Shown here one piece after another: positions 1 through 7,053 of a stretch of 7,212 nucleotides of DNA. The stretch is from an uncultured Eubacterium sp. (GTDB lineage: Bacteria; Bacillota; Clostridia; Oscillospirales; Acutalibacteraceae). The stretch is taken from NCBI GenBank assembly GCA_945980015.1, contig CAMFQI010000058.1, forward strand, positions 1-7,212, written 5' to 3'. The stretch's first letter is position 1. Each line of letters starts with the position of its first letter. Made by a program: the position numbers and the translations under genes. Under the pieces are notes generated by a model. That model ran no database searches and was not told where the DNA came from. It saw nothing but the letters and a program-made list of their open reading frames with translations.

Positions 1-41
1 CCTCTACGTCTCGTGGGCTCGGAGATGTGTATAAGAGACAG
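1..41 (+). other. Illumina Nextera adapter remnant (not genomic)
   Basis: Bases 8-41 match the Nextera Read-2 transposase adapter, and its last 19 bases (23-41, AGATGTGTATAAGAGACAG) are the Tn5 mosaic end. Bases 1-7 (CCTCTAC) match the last seven bases of the Nextera i7 oligo index TCCTCTAC (N712, from memory), which sits directly before this adapter in the library molecule. The stretch is therefore untrimmed library sequence at a contig end. It creates a false GTG start at 27 and a false N-terminus MYKRQ on the following gene. The true genomic sequence starts at 42. Confidence 0.97.
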
Positions 42-1706
42 CTTTTTTTATGCTTCATAATAACCGTCTGCGCTTTTGCAGGGTGCTCGAAATCGGAAAC
101 GGCTTACGATTTTATTTATCCCTTCGGCGCCGACATAAAAAGCTACGACCCGCAGGTTGCTTCAACGCAGGACGAATTTTTAATAATAGAAAACACCTTT
201 GAGGGTCTGATAAGAATAAACGACGACGGAAGCGTTGTCGAGGGTATGGCTGACAAATGGGAAATCAGCGAAGACGGTCTCACCTACACATTTCATATCA
301 AAGAAGGAATGAAATGGGACATTAACACCGACAAATACGACTCGGGAGAAAACGCCGGAAAATTCAAGGACAAAAGGCTTCAAATGATGGGTAAGGAATT
401 TAATCCCGACATTACGGCAGACGATTTTGTTTTTGCGCTTCAAAGAGCGGCAAGCCCCGAAACGAACTGTCCCCTGTTTTCCACAATTTCGTGCATAAAA
501 AATGCAAACGCAGTTCACTCGGGAAAAATGAGCAAAGACTCTCTCGGAGTTGTTGCAACAAATCCTAATGTGCTTACAATAACGCTTGAGCATAAGGACG
601 ACAGCTTTATGAATACGCTAACCTCGGCGGTTGCAATGCCGTGCAACGAAGAATTCTTCAATGCAACTAAGGGCAGATACGGTCTTGATACAAAGTACAC
701 TCTGTTCAACGGTCAGTTCTATGTAAACCAAATATTAGAGTCCTCGTATCTTCTCAAAGCTAACAAGCAATACACGGGAGCATATCCGACAAAGGCGAAG
801 GAGCTTACCCTGAAAATCGTCGCTGATGAAGACAAAAACGAGATCATCTCAAAATTAGAGGACGGTTACTATGACGCAGCGTTCATAAGCGGTCACGACA
901 GCGAGAGCATAAAGAAAACAAAGGGCATTTCCTATATTGAATATCAGGATACAACATGGGCGTTTATTCTTAATTCAAACGATGAGGCTTTGCAATCCGA
1001 ATCAATACGCAGAGCGTTTTGCGAGGGCTTCAGCAGACAGGACGATTTCGGTAAGGAATACATCAAAGCCGCCAAAAACCTTATTCCTGCTTCAAGCCTC
1101 ATTAACGGAAACAACGCCGTATCTGCAATGGGCGAAACGGCTTACGCCTACGACAAAGCAGAAAGCATAAAAAATTGGAAAAAGGGGCTTAATGTAATCA
1201 AACAAAACGACATCAGCATAACAATTATTACACCCGACTATATGGAGGAAAGCACGAAACGTCTTTTACAGGGTGTTCAAAGCGGTATCGGAGAAACCTT
1301 TCAAGACTCGAAGGGCAACGCCGTAAAGCTTACATTAAAGGTTGAGCTTATGAGCGAAGCTGAAATTAAGTCGGCTATTGCCCAAAATGAATACGATATT
1401 GCGCTCGTACCGTTTAGGGCAACCAACAGCAGCGCTGTTTCATTTTTAAGCTCCGTTATCGAAAGCGGCTACGGAGATTACGACAAGGACAAGGCAAGCT
1501 CGTATATTGAAGCGGCTCAGTCCTCAGGTGAGCTTGGCGAAATTGCAAAAAATCTGAAAAATGCAGAGAATGAGATACTAACCTCCTGCACCGTTTGTCC
1601 GGTAATTTACGAAAGCAGCTATTATGCAAGTGCAAAGGGCGTTACTAATATTCAGTTTCACGCAGGAACGGGAAGGGTGAGCTTTGTAAATGCCGAAAGA
1701 GAATAA
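42..1706 (+). CDS. Peptide/oligopeptide ABC transporter substrate-binding lipoprotein (family 5), 5'-truncated
   Basis: This is probably the extracellular binding component of a peptide-type ABC importer, tethered to the outer face of the membrane as a lipoprotein. Numbering from the first genomic codon (42), residues 1-14 are the end of a hydrophobic signal peptide and FAGC is a lipobox with the lipidated Cys at residue 15 (bases 84-86). The mature part carries SBP_bac_5 hallmarks: SYDPQ (34-38), ENTFEGL (50-56), a W-x-I-S-x-D-G-L-T-Y-T-F-H-I-K stretch near 74-87, and TADDFVFALQRA (125-136). About 554 genomic residues remain, close to the family's normal size, so only the start codon and a few signal residues are lost; a start at 27 is adapter-encoded. 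The C-terminus looks complete. The stop overlaps the next ORF by 17 bases. No permease or ATPase gene is visible; they may lie upstream or elsewhere. The ligand cannot be told from sequence; other family 5 proteins bind nickel or haem. Confidence 0.9.
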   Translation, partial: LFLCFIITVCAFAGCSKSETAYDFIYPFGADIKSYDPQVASTQDEFLIIENTFEGLIRINDDGSVVEGMADKWEISEDGLTYTFHIKEGMKWDINTDKYDSGENAGKFKDKRLQMMGKEFNPDITADDFVFALQRAASPETNCPLFSTISCIKNANAVHSGKMSKDSLGVVATNPNVLTITLEHKDDSFMNTLTSAVAMPCNEEFFNATKGRYGLDTKYTLFNGQFYVNQILESSYLLKANKQYTGAYPTKAKELTLKIVADEDKNEIISKLEDGYYDAAFISGHDSESIKKTKGISYIEYQDTTWAFILNSNDEALQSESIRRAFCEGFSRQDDFGKEYIKAAKNLIPASSLINGNNAVSAMGETAYAYDKAESIKNWKKGLNVIKQNDISITIITPDYMEESTKRLLQGVQSGIGETFQDSKGNAVKLTLKVELMSEAEIKSAIAQNEYDIALVPFRATNSSAVSFLSSVIESGYGDYDKDKASSYIEAAQSSGELGEIAKNLKNAENEILTSCTVCPVIYESSYYASAKGVTNIQFHAGTGRVSFVNAERE

Positions 1707-2160
1707 CAAAAACAGAACTCTTGCGATATTTTTTTGGATATGCGTCGGTCTTTGTATGGCGGCAATCTTTTATTTCAGCTCACAAAGTGCAGATGTCAGC
1801 GCAAGTCAAAGCGGCTTTATCCAAAAAATAATCGAAAGCATATTCGGAATAAGCACGACTACGGATTACGTTGTGCGCAAGCTTGCGCATTTTTGCGAGT
1901 TTTTAGGGCTCAGTCTCCTTTCCAACGCCGCATTATATTTTACCTGCGGCAAGGTGAAGGCATTTTTCGGCACCGCAATTTCATCGGCTTACGCAATAAC
2001 CGACGAGGTGCATCAAATATTCGTTGACGGCAGAAGCTGTCAGCTTACGGACTGGCTGATTGACACGGCAGGCGCCGTGACAGGATTGGTTATATTTTTA
2101 ATAATCTACATATTTATCGGCAAAATAATCTTGCCGAAGCTAAAAAACAGGAGGAATTGA
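1690..2160 (+). CDS. VanZ-family membrane protein
   Basis: This 156-residue integral membrane protein has hydrophobic segments near 10-30, 68-86, 90-104 and 124-148. It shows the VanZ-like signature: V-R-K-L-A-H-F-x-E (62-70), then Y-x-x-x-D-E-V-H-Q-x-F (101-111), R115 and D-W-L-I-D-T-A-G-A (121-129). VanZ itself confers low-level teicoplanin resistance in enterococci, but most chromosomal VanZ-like proteins have no established function, so resistance should not be assumed. The ATG at 1690 lies inside the end of the preceding gene and follows an AAGGGTGA ribosome binding site at 1673-1680, which suggests translational coupling. Its last codons contain the AGGAGG that serves nagB. The family call is firm and the role is unknown. 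Confidence 0.9.
   Translation: MPKENNKNRTLAIFFWICVGLCMAAIFYFSSQSADVSASQSGFIQKIIESIFGISTTTDYVVRKLAHFCEFLGLSLLSNAALYFTCGKVKAFFGTAISSAYAITDEVHQIFVDGRSCQLTDWLIDTAGAVTGLVIFLIIYIFIGKIILPKLKNRRN
2149..2154 (+). promoter_or_regulatory. Ribosome binding site that fixes the nagB start
   Basis: A perfect AGGAGG sits inside the last codons of the VanZ gene. It is 8 bases from ATG at 2163, but only 2 bases from the upstream in-frame TTG at 2157. The spacing favours ATG 2163. The VanZ stop (2158-2160) lies between the site and the start, as is usual for translationally coupled genes. Confidence 0.88.
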
Positions 2161-2162
2161 AA

Positions 2163-2888
2163 ATGAACGTACTTACATTTGATACAGAGGAGCAAATAGG
2201 AATTGCCGCAGGATATTATATGTGCGGTCAGGTTTTGCAAAAGCCGGATAGCGTGCTCGGTCTTGCAACAGGCTCAACGCCTGTAAGAGCCTACAAGCAT
2301 ATGATAGAGCTTTACAACAAGGGCGCAGTTGATTTTTCGCAGGTTACAACCTTTAACCTTGACGAATATGTTCACCTTGATGTTAACGACAAAAACAGCT
2401 ACCACAGCTTTATGCATGACAATCTTTTCGATTACATAAACATTCCTGAGGAAAACATCAACTTCCTTGACGGAAACGCCGAGGATTTGGAGGCTGAATG
2501 TAAGACTTACGAAAAGCGAATTAAAAAAAGCGGCGGAATTGATATTCAGCTTTTGGGTATCGGCTCAAACGGTCACATTGCATTCAACGAGCCTGCCGAA
2601 AGCTTTCAGCGTTGGAGCCACATTGTTGAGCTTAAGGAAAGCACAATTAGAGACAATTCGAGATTTTTCAATTCTATCGACGAGGTTCCTACAAGAGCGC
2701 TCACTATGGGTATCGGCTCAATAATGCAGGCAAAAAGAATACTCATCATTGCAATCGGCGAGCAAAAGGCAAAGGCAATCAAGCAGCTTATTGACGGAAA
2801 TGTTACACCTCAATGCCCCGCTTCCGTTTTGCAATTCCATACAGATGTTACGCTTATGCTTGATAAGGGTGCCGCTTCATTGCTGTAA
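2163..2888 (+). CDS. nagB: Glucosamine-6-phosphate deaminase
   Basis: The enzyme converts glucosamine-6-phosphate to fructose-6-phosphate and ammonia, feeding amino sugars into glycolysis; it is cytosolic. From ATG 2163 the protein has 241 residues, the length of short Bacillus-type NagB (E. coli NagB is 266). Visible motifs are the phosphate loop ATGSTP (35-40), FNLDEY with catalytic D67 (64-69), GSNGHIAFNEP (134-144) with N136, H138 and E143, NSRFF (165-169), and T-M-G-I-G-S (181-186). The catalytic residues fall at the numbering I recall for B. subtilis NagB, which supports this start over TTG 2157. Asn at 136, where E. coli has Asp141, is normal for this subgroup. The shorter form usually lacks E. 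coli-type GlcNAc-6-P allostery. No nagA is adjacent, so a link to cell-wall amino-sugar recycling is only an inference from the envelope-related neighbours. Confidence 0.96.
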   Translation: MNVLTFDTEEQIGIAAGYYMCGQVLQKPDSVLGLATGSTPVRAYKHMIELYNKGAVDFSQVTTFNLDEYVHLDVNDKNSYHSFMHDNLFDYINIPEENINFLDGNAEDLEAECKTYEKRIKKSGGIDIQLLGIGSNGHIAFNEPAESFQRWSHIVELKESTIRDNSRFFNSIDEVPTRALTMGIGSIMQAKRILIIAIGEQKAKAIKQLIDGNVTPQCPASVLQFHTDVTLMLDKGAASLL

Positions 2889-2902
2889 AGTAGGGTGAAA
2901 AA

Positions 2903-3553
2903 ATGAAAGAACTGAATAAAAACAAGAAAATTGCAATAATCGTAGTTGCCGCAGTAGTTGTCGTTGCTGTTGCGATAGCAATTATTTTTTCCGTAAAAGG
3001 CACCGGTAATACATCCGGCGAAGCAACAAGCGACGCTCTTACACCGGTATATGAAACTGTTATTGATGAGCAAGGCAACACCGTTACAAAGGTCGACGAA
3101 AACGGCGAGCCTGTAACAAAGGTTGACGAAAACGGAAAGCCCGTTTACGAAAGCTCGGCGTCAGGCAATAATCAGTCGAATAGCAATTCCGACAGTACAA
3201 TAGAAATCAACACGGAGCAAACCTCAGAATACACAACAAAACCGCCGTTAGACGCAAATATAGGCCCCGAAATTCCTCTTGATGAATATGCGCTGACAGA
3301 ATCGCTTGCATTACATGATTTGCAAAGTTACTACAACAACTTCTACGAAGACAAATACATCGTCAACTATGACAAGCCTAACAACAAGGACGCTGACAAT
3401 ATATGCTTTGCTGTTTTTGAAAGAAGCGATAAGGTAAAAACCAAGATTGAATATCATGTTATGGCAGATCTTCTAAACGGCACTTATACCCAAATTGATA
3501 AAAAAGGAAATACAAAAGATATAACAAAAGAGGTTTATACACCAAAAGATTAA
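2903..3553 (+). CDS. Membrane-anchored protein with decapeptide repeats, function unknown
   Basis: I do not recognise a named family for this 216-residue protein. Its layout is clear: a short Lys-rich N-terminus (1-9), one very hydrophobic Val/Ile/Ala helix (10-30) not followed by a lipobox, a short linker, three tandem 10-residue units (52-81), and a low-complexity Ser/Asn/Thr/Gln linker (about 84-115). A C-terminal region of about 90 residues (127-216), rich in Tyr, Lys and Asp with alternating hydrophobics, looks like a small beta-rich extracytoplasmic domain. By the positive-inside rule the N-terminus is cytoplasmic and the rest is outside. The start follows AGGGTG (2892-2897) by 5 bases, 14 bases after the nagB stop, and the metG ribosome binding site overlaps its own stop, so it is part of the operon. 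It could be a surface or wall-spanning stalk protein; this is inference. Confidence 0.8.
   Translation: MKELNKNKKIAIIVVAAVVVVAVAIAIIFSVKGTGNTSGEATSDALTPVYETVIDEQGNTVTKVDENGEPVTKVDENGKPVYESSASGNNQSNSNSDSTIEINTEQTSEYTTKPPLDANIGPEIPLDEYALTESLALHDLQSYYNNFYEDKYIVNYDKPNNKDADNICFAVFERSDKVKTKIEYHVMADLLNGTYTQIDKKGNTKDITKEVYTPKD
3056..3145 (+). repeat. Three tandem 30-bp units coding a decapeptide repeat
   Basis: Units are 3056-3085 (TVIDEQGNTV), 3086-3115 (TKVDENGEPV) and 3116-3145 (TKVDENGKPV). Units 2 and 3 match at 25 of 30 bases, with four of the five differences at third codon positions, so the protein repeat is being kept while the DNA drifts. Unit 1 is more diverged. The pattern T-x-V-D-E-x-G-x-x-V resembles short beta-hairpin or extended stalk repeats of surface proteins. 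Confidence 0.85.
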
Positions 3554-3567
3554 GGAGACGTACAGTC

Positions 3568-5514
3568 ATGGAAAATAAAGAAACATTTTATATCACAACA
3601 CCTATTTACTATCCGTCGGGAAATCCGCATATCGGTCACTGCTACACAACAGTTGCCTGCGACTCAATTGCAAGGTACAGAAGAATGCAGGGAAAACAGG
3701 TTATGTTCCTTACCGGTACCGACGAGCACGGACTGAAAATAGAGCAAAAGGCAAAGGAAAAGGGCGTTACTCCAAAGGAATATGTTGACGAGATAGTCGA
3801 GATATTCAAAAACCTTTGGAGCTTTATGAATATCAGCTACGACAGATATATTCGTACTACAGACGATTATCATATCGAAACCGTACAAAAAATATTCAAG
3901 GATTTATACGACAAGGGATATATCTACAAAGGCACATATAAGGGCAAATACTGTACACCGTGTGAAAGCTTCTGGACTGAAAGTCAGCTTGTTGACGGAA
4001 AATGTCCCGAGTGCGGCAGAGATGTAATCGAAGCAGAGGAGGAAGCATACTTCTTCAAGATTTCACTTTTCTCCGACAGACTTGAAAAGCTCCTGCTTGA
4101 AACAGATTATTTACAGCCGAAATCAAGAGCGGTTGAGCTTGTAAACAATTTCATCAAGCCCGGTCTTGAAGATGTGTGCGTATCAAGAACAACATTTACA
4201 TGGGGTGTTCCCGTAACCTTTGATGAGAAGCATATTGTTTACGTTTGGATTGACGCACTTTCCAACTATATTTCCGCACTCGGATATAACAACGAAAAAT
4301 ATGATGATTTCGGCAAATTCTGGCCGGCAGATGTTCATATGGTTGCAAAGGATATTATGCGCTTCCACGCACTCATTTGGCCGGCAATGCTGATGGCTCT
4401 TGATCTGCCGCTTCCAAAACATCTTGCAGTTCACGGTTGGATTACCTTTAACGGTCAAAAAATGAGCAAGTCAATCGGAAATGTCGTTGACCCGCTTGTT
4501 TTGGGCGAAAGATACGGCGCAGACGCAATAAGATATCATATTTTGAGAGAAATGGCTTTGGGTGCCGACAGCTCTTTCTCGAACGAGATTATGATAAACA
4601 GAATTAACTCCGACCTTGCAAATGATTTGGGCAATCTTGTTTCACGCACCGTTGCAATGATTGAAAAATACTTCGGCGGCGAAATTCCTACAGAAAAGGA
4701 AAGCGCCGATATCGACAACGAGCTTATTGATATGGCTCTTGCTTTACGTGGCAAGGTTGACGCCTATATGGACGAAACGCAACTCAACAACGCTTTGGCA
4801 GAGATTTTCAAGGTTATTTCAAGAGCAAATAAGTATATTGATGAAACGACGCCGTGGATTCTCGGTAAGGACGAAACAAAGAAAGCAAGACTTGCCTGCG
4901 TACTTTATAATCTTCTTGAAGCAATACGCATTTCAACCACTCTGCTGTCATGCTTTATGCCATCAACAATGCCAAAGGTATGGGAGCAAATCGGCGCAGA
5001 CAGTTCGCTCATAACTTACGAAAACGCCGAAAAATTCAACGTTCTGCCTCAAAATGTAAAGGTTAAAAAGGGCGAAGCACTGTTCCCGAGAATAGATGTT
5101 GATAAGGAAATCGACGAGCTTAACGCACTTATAGAAGAACAGGTAAAGCAAACTCAAAAAGCACAGCAAAAGCCAAAAATTGAGGGGCTTGCAGAAATTC
5201 AGTTCGACGATTTTGCAAAGGTTGAATTAAGAGTTGCAACCGTTTTGGAATGTGAACCAATCAAAAAAGCAAAGAAGCTGTTAAAGCTTCAGGTGAACGA
5301 CGGCACAGATAAGCCCCGTCAAATCGTTTCCGGCATTGCACCGTGGTACAAACCGGAGGAACTTGTCGGAAAGAATGTTATTATCGTTGCAAACCTCAAA
5401 CCTGCAAAGCTCTGCGGTGAAATGAGCAACGGTATGCTGCTTGCAGGAGACGTCAGCGAAGACGATGTAAAGGTAGTTTTTGTTGATATGCCGGCAGGAA
5501 CAAAAATAAGATAA
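3568..5514 (+). CDS. metG: Methionine--tRNA ligase (methionyl-tRNA synthetase)
   Basis: This class I synthetase charges tRNA-Met with methionine using ATP in the cytosol, an essential step for initiation and elongation. The 648 residues cover the whole family architecture. The catalytic Rossmann fold has P-H-I-G-H (20-24) and the KMSKS loop (298-302). A single zinc knuckle uses C129, C132, C146 and C149. The helical anticodon-binding domain includes NKYIDETTPW (421-430). A charged linker (about 512-540) joins the C-terminal OB-fold tRNA-binding domain (about 545-648), which usually makes the enzyme a dimer. This is the B. subtilis-like form. The ATG follows AAGGAG (3552-3557) by 10 bases. The gene is intact and lies only 14 bases after the preceding stop. 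No T-box leader is present before it, so any control must come from a promoter further upstream in the operon. Confidence 0.98.
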   Translation: MENKETFYITTPIYYPSGNPHIGHCYTTVACDSIARYRRMQGKQVMFLTGTDEHGLKIEQKAKEKGVTPKEYVDEIVEIFKNLWSFMNISYDRYIRTTDDYHIETVQKIFKDLYDKGYIYKGTYKGKYCTPCESFWTESQLVDGKCPECGRDVIEAEEEAYFFKISLFSDRLEKLLLETDYLQPKSRAVELVNNFIKPGLEDVCVSRTTFTWGVPVTFDEKHIVYVWIDALSNYISALGYNNEKYDDFGKFWPADVHMVAKDIMRFHALIWPAMLMALDLPLPKHLAVHGWITFNGQKMSKSIGNVVDPLVLGERYGADAIRYHILREMALGADSSFSNEIMINRINSDLANDLGNLVSRTVAMIEKYFGGEIPTEKESADIDNELIDMALALRGKVDAYMDETQLNNALAEIFKVISRANKYIDETTPWILGKDETKKARLACVLYNLLEAIRISTTLLSCFMPSTMPKVWEQIGADSSLITYENAEKFNVLPQNVKVKKGEALFPRIDVDKEIDELNALIEEQVKQTQKAQQKPKIEGLAEIQFDDFAKVELRVATVLECEPIKKAKKLLKLQVNDGTDKPRQIVSGIAPWYKPEELVGKNVIIVANLKPAKLCGEMSNGMLLAGDVSEDDVKVVFVDMPAGTKIR

Positions 5515-5543
5515 GACTAAATATCAATCATTGAGGGATAATT

Positions 5544-6791
5544 ATGACTGAAAAAACAAAATCCAAGGCAAAAGGAAAAGCAGGTAAAATTCTGCTCAGA
5601 ATACTACTGTGCTTTATCGTTGTAATTGTTATAACGGCAATAGCAACCGCAATCGCAAACACTGTTTCCGTCAAGTCGAGCAGAGATTTTATTCAATCGC
5701 TTTCGCCTGTTGAAACCGCAGGTCTTGAGCCGAAAATCGACGAAGACGACGGCTATTATACATTTACAACCGACAGAGAATTAAAGATTTTGCGACTTAC
5801 AGATATTCACATAGGATCAGGATTTTTAAGCAGGGAAAATGATATTAAGACGTTAAATGCCGTTGCGGGAATGATTACAGAAGAAAAACCCGATTTGGTA
5901 ATTGTTACAGGCGATATATCAGCTCCCGTACCGTATATTGCAGGAACTCTCAATAACAAAAACGGAGCCGTTTTGATGGCTGAATTAATGGAACAGCTCG
6001 GCGTATATTGGTGCTTGGCGTTTGGAAATCACGACACGGAGGCGTACAGCTATTTTTCAAGAGAAAGCATATCCGAGCTTTACTCAAATAAAGAAAAATA
6101 TCCGCACTGTCTTTTTCAAACAGGTGACGAGGCTGTTGACGGCTACGGTAATTACATAATTAAGGTTGAAAAGCCGACAGGCGAAATTACGCAGGCGTTA
6201 ATTATGCTCGACAGTCACTCGTATGTTGACGGCGACATTTTCGGAATAAAATGGAAATATGACTGCGTACACGAAAATCAGGTTGAATGGTATGAGAATC
6301 AAATCAAGAGCTTAACCGAGCAAAACTACGGCATTATGCCAAGCTCACTCGTATTCTTCCATATTCCGCCTCGTGAAATGCAACAAGCATATTATGAATA
6401 CCGTGACAACGGCTTTAATGATACCGAAAGCACAAAGTATTTATACGGTGAAGCAGGTGAAAAGGATATAGTTGTTTATCCAAGTGAATACAACTACGGT
6501 CTATTCGACAAGGCATTGGAATTAGGCTCAACAAAGGGAATGTTCTTCGGACACGACCATTTGAACAATATAGCCCTAAACTACAAGGGCATTCAACTTT
6601 CGTACGGTATGAGCATTGACTATCTTGCATATACCGACCTTGACAAATACGGCGCACAACGTGGCTGTCAGGTGATTACAGTTTCTCCCGACGGCTCGTT
6701 CACATCTCGTCAAGAGAACTACTATCAAGACAAATATCAGCCCGTGCTTGAAAAAGAACAGGTAACAATGCAGCCTTATTACGCTGAATAA
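5544..6791 (+). CDS. Membrane-anchored calcineurin-like metallophosphoesterase
   Basis: This 415-residue protein is a probable phosphoesterase with a two-metal active site. All expected motifs are present: D87-x-H89 in LTDIHIG, G-D (D124) in VTGDIS, G-N-H-D (161-164), a metal-ligand His at 273 in FFHIPP, and G-H-D-H (336-339). A basic N-terminus (1-19) precedes one hydrophobic helix (about 17-40) without a lipobox, so the catalytic domain is likely anchored outside the membrane. The overall pattern resembles the Dcr2/PPP1-like branch, but the substrate (phosphoprotein, phospholipid, nucleotide or wall phosphate) cannot be read from the sequence. The ATG follows GAGGG (5533-5537) by 6 bases and lies 29 bases after metG. 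It is the last gene before the terminator. The fold call is secure and the substrate is unknown. Confidence 0.92.
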   Translation: MTEKTKSKAKGKAGKILLRILLCFIVVIVITAIATAIANTVSVKSSRDFIQSLSPVETAGLEPKIDEDDGYYTFTTDRELKILRLTDIHIGSGFLSRENDIKTLNAVAGMITEEKPDLVIVTGDISAPVPYIAGTLNNKNGAVLMAELMEQLGVYWCLAFGNHDTEAYSYFSRESISELYSNKEKYPHCLFQTGDEAVDGYGNYIIKVEKPTGEITQALIMLDSHSYVDGDIFGIKWKYDCVHENQVEWYENQIKSLTEQNYGIMPSSLVFFHIPPREMQQAYYEYRDNGFNDTESTKYLYGEAGEKDIVVYPSEYNYGLFDKALELGSTKGMFFGHDHLNNIALNYKGIQLSYGMSIDYLAYTDLDKYGAQRGCQVITVSPDGSFTSRQENYYQDKYQPVLEKEQVTMQPYYAE

Positions 6792-6803
6792 GAGTAATTC
6801 AAA

Positions 6804-6838
6804 AATCCCACCGGATCTCCGATGGGATTATCTTTTTT
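6804..6838 (+). terminator. Rho-independent terminator of the operon, possibly bidirectional
   Basis: AATCCCA (6804-6810) pairs with TGGGATT (6823-6829). Past one C/A mismatch, CGG (6812-6814) pairs with CCG (6819-6821) around an ATCT loop. The stem is followed by ATCTTTTTT (6830-6838). The hairpin starts 12 bases after the phosphoesterase stop. A run of five A (6801-6805) on the other side gives a T-run on the minus strand, so it may also stop transcription coming from the right. Confidence 0.92.
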
Positions 6839-7018
6839 AACATACTATTCATTTGAAAATGACTCTATTAATGAAATAATTGCCTTTACTTGATTATAGG
6901 TATCTATATACAACTTTGGTTTTTCGTTTGTTTTTCCAAATAAAGACTTCACTTGATTTGAGAATCAAAGGAAGCAGATAGCTATGTTGTCGGAGTAGAT
7001 AAATGAATTAATTAAAAC
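6839..7018. other. AT-rich intergenic stretch without an intact gene
   Basis: Hand counts of the three 60-base lines covering 6841-7020 give about 25-30% G+C, well below the coding region to the left. No plus-strand ORF above a few codons and no tRNA or recognisable riboswitch was seen. Two similar 12-mers, CTTTACTTGATT (6884-6895) and CTTCACTTGATT (6947-6958), occur about 63 bases apart and may be chance. The only coding-like signal is the minus-strand frame listed separately. Confidence 0.7.
6845..6964 (-). pseudogene. Possible decayed 3' end of a minus-strand gene
   Basis: The minus strand is open for 39 codons before a TAG at 6845-6847, with a protein-like composition (for example GKTNEKPKLYIDTYNQVK, then a helix-like AIISLIESFSNE). 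It has no ATG. A GTG at 6950-6952 lacks a ribosome binding site. The frame is cut upstream by a TGA (6965-6967) and continues open beyond it to 7141 without an ATG. The terminator just past its stop carries a T-run on the minus strand, which fits a once-real gene converging on the operon. No family is recognised, and AT-rich DNA can give such a frame by chance, so this is a weak call. Confidence 0.25.
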
Positions 7019-7047
7019 TTTACAAAAATTATAAAATATGGTATTAT
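7019..7047 (+). promoter_or_regulatory. Sigma-A type promoter with extended -10
   Basis: TTTACA (7019-7024) is separated by exactly 17 bases from TATTAT (7042-7047), with a TG at 7039-7040 one base before it giving the extended -10 TGnTATTAT. Upstream DNA is A/T-rich like an UP element. Transcription would start near 7054, at the first base of a GAGC-UUCG-GCUC hairpin. It is the best promoter match in the window and points at the small ORF at 7159. Confidence 0.8.
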
Positions 7048-7053
7048 TTCTTT

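Noticed and set aside
27..41. GTG start giving the binding protein an MYKRQ N-terminus
   Set aside because: These codons are the Tn5 mosaic end of the sequencing adapter, not genomic DNA.
2157..2162. TTG start adding two residues to NagB
   Set aside because: It is only 2 bases from AGGAGG, overlaps the VanZ stop, and shifts the catalytic residues off the usual numbering; ATG 2163 has 8-base spacing.
2810..3081. Minus-strand ORFs of 75-87 codons opposite the nagB end and the repeat-protein start
   Set aside because: They are shadows of two well-supported plus-strand genes and have no recognisable content.
3056..3145. 30-bp tandem units as a possible CRISPR or regulatory iteron array
   Set aside because: There are no spacers, the units are contiguous and in frame with a protein, and differences are mostly at third codon positions.
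3553..3567. Possible T-box or riboswitch before metG
   Set aside because: Only 14 bases separate metG from the preceding stop, holding just the ribosome binding site.
6893..6898. Minus-strand TATAAT as a promoter for an antisense RNA
   Set aside because: No -35-like hexamer sits 16-18 bases upstream on the minus strand, and transcription from it would head away from the small ORF.
6884..6958. CTTTACTTGATT / CTTCACTTGATT direct repeats
   Set aside because: Two 12-mers with one mismatch in AT-rich DNA are close to chance expectation, and no element boundaries or duplicated target site accompany them.
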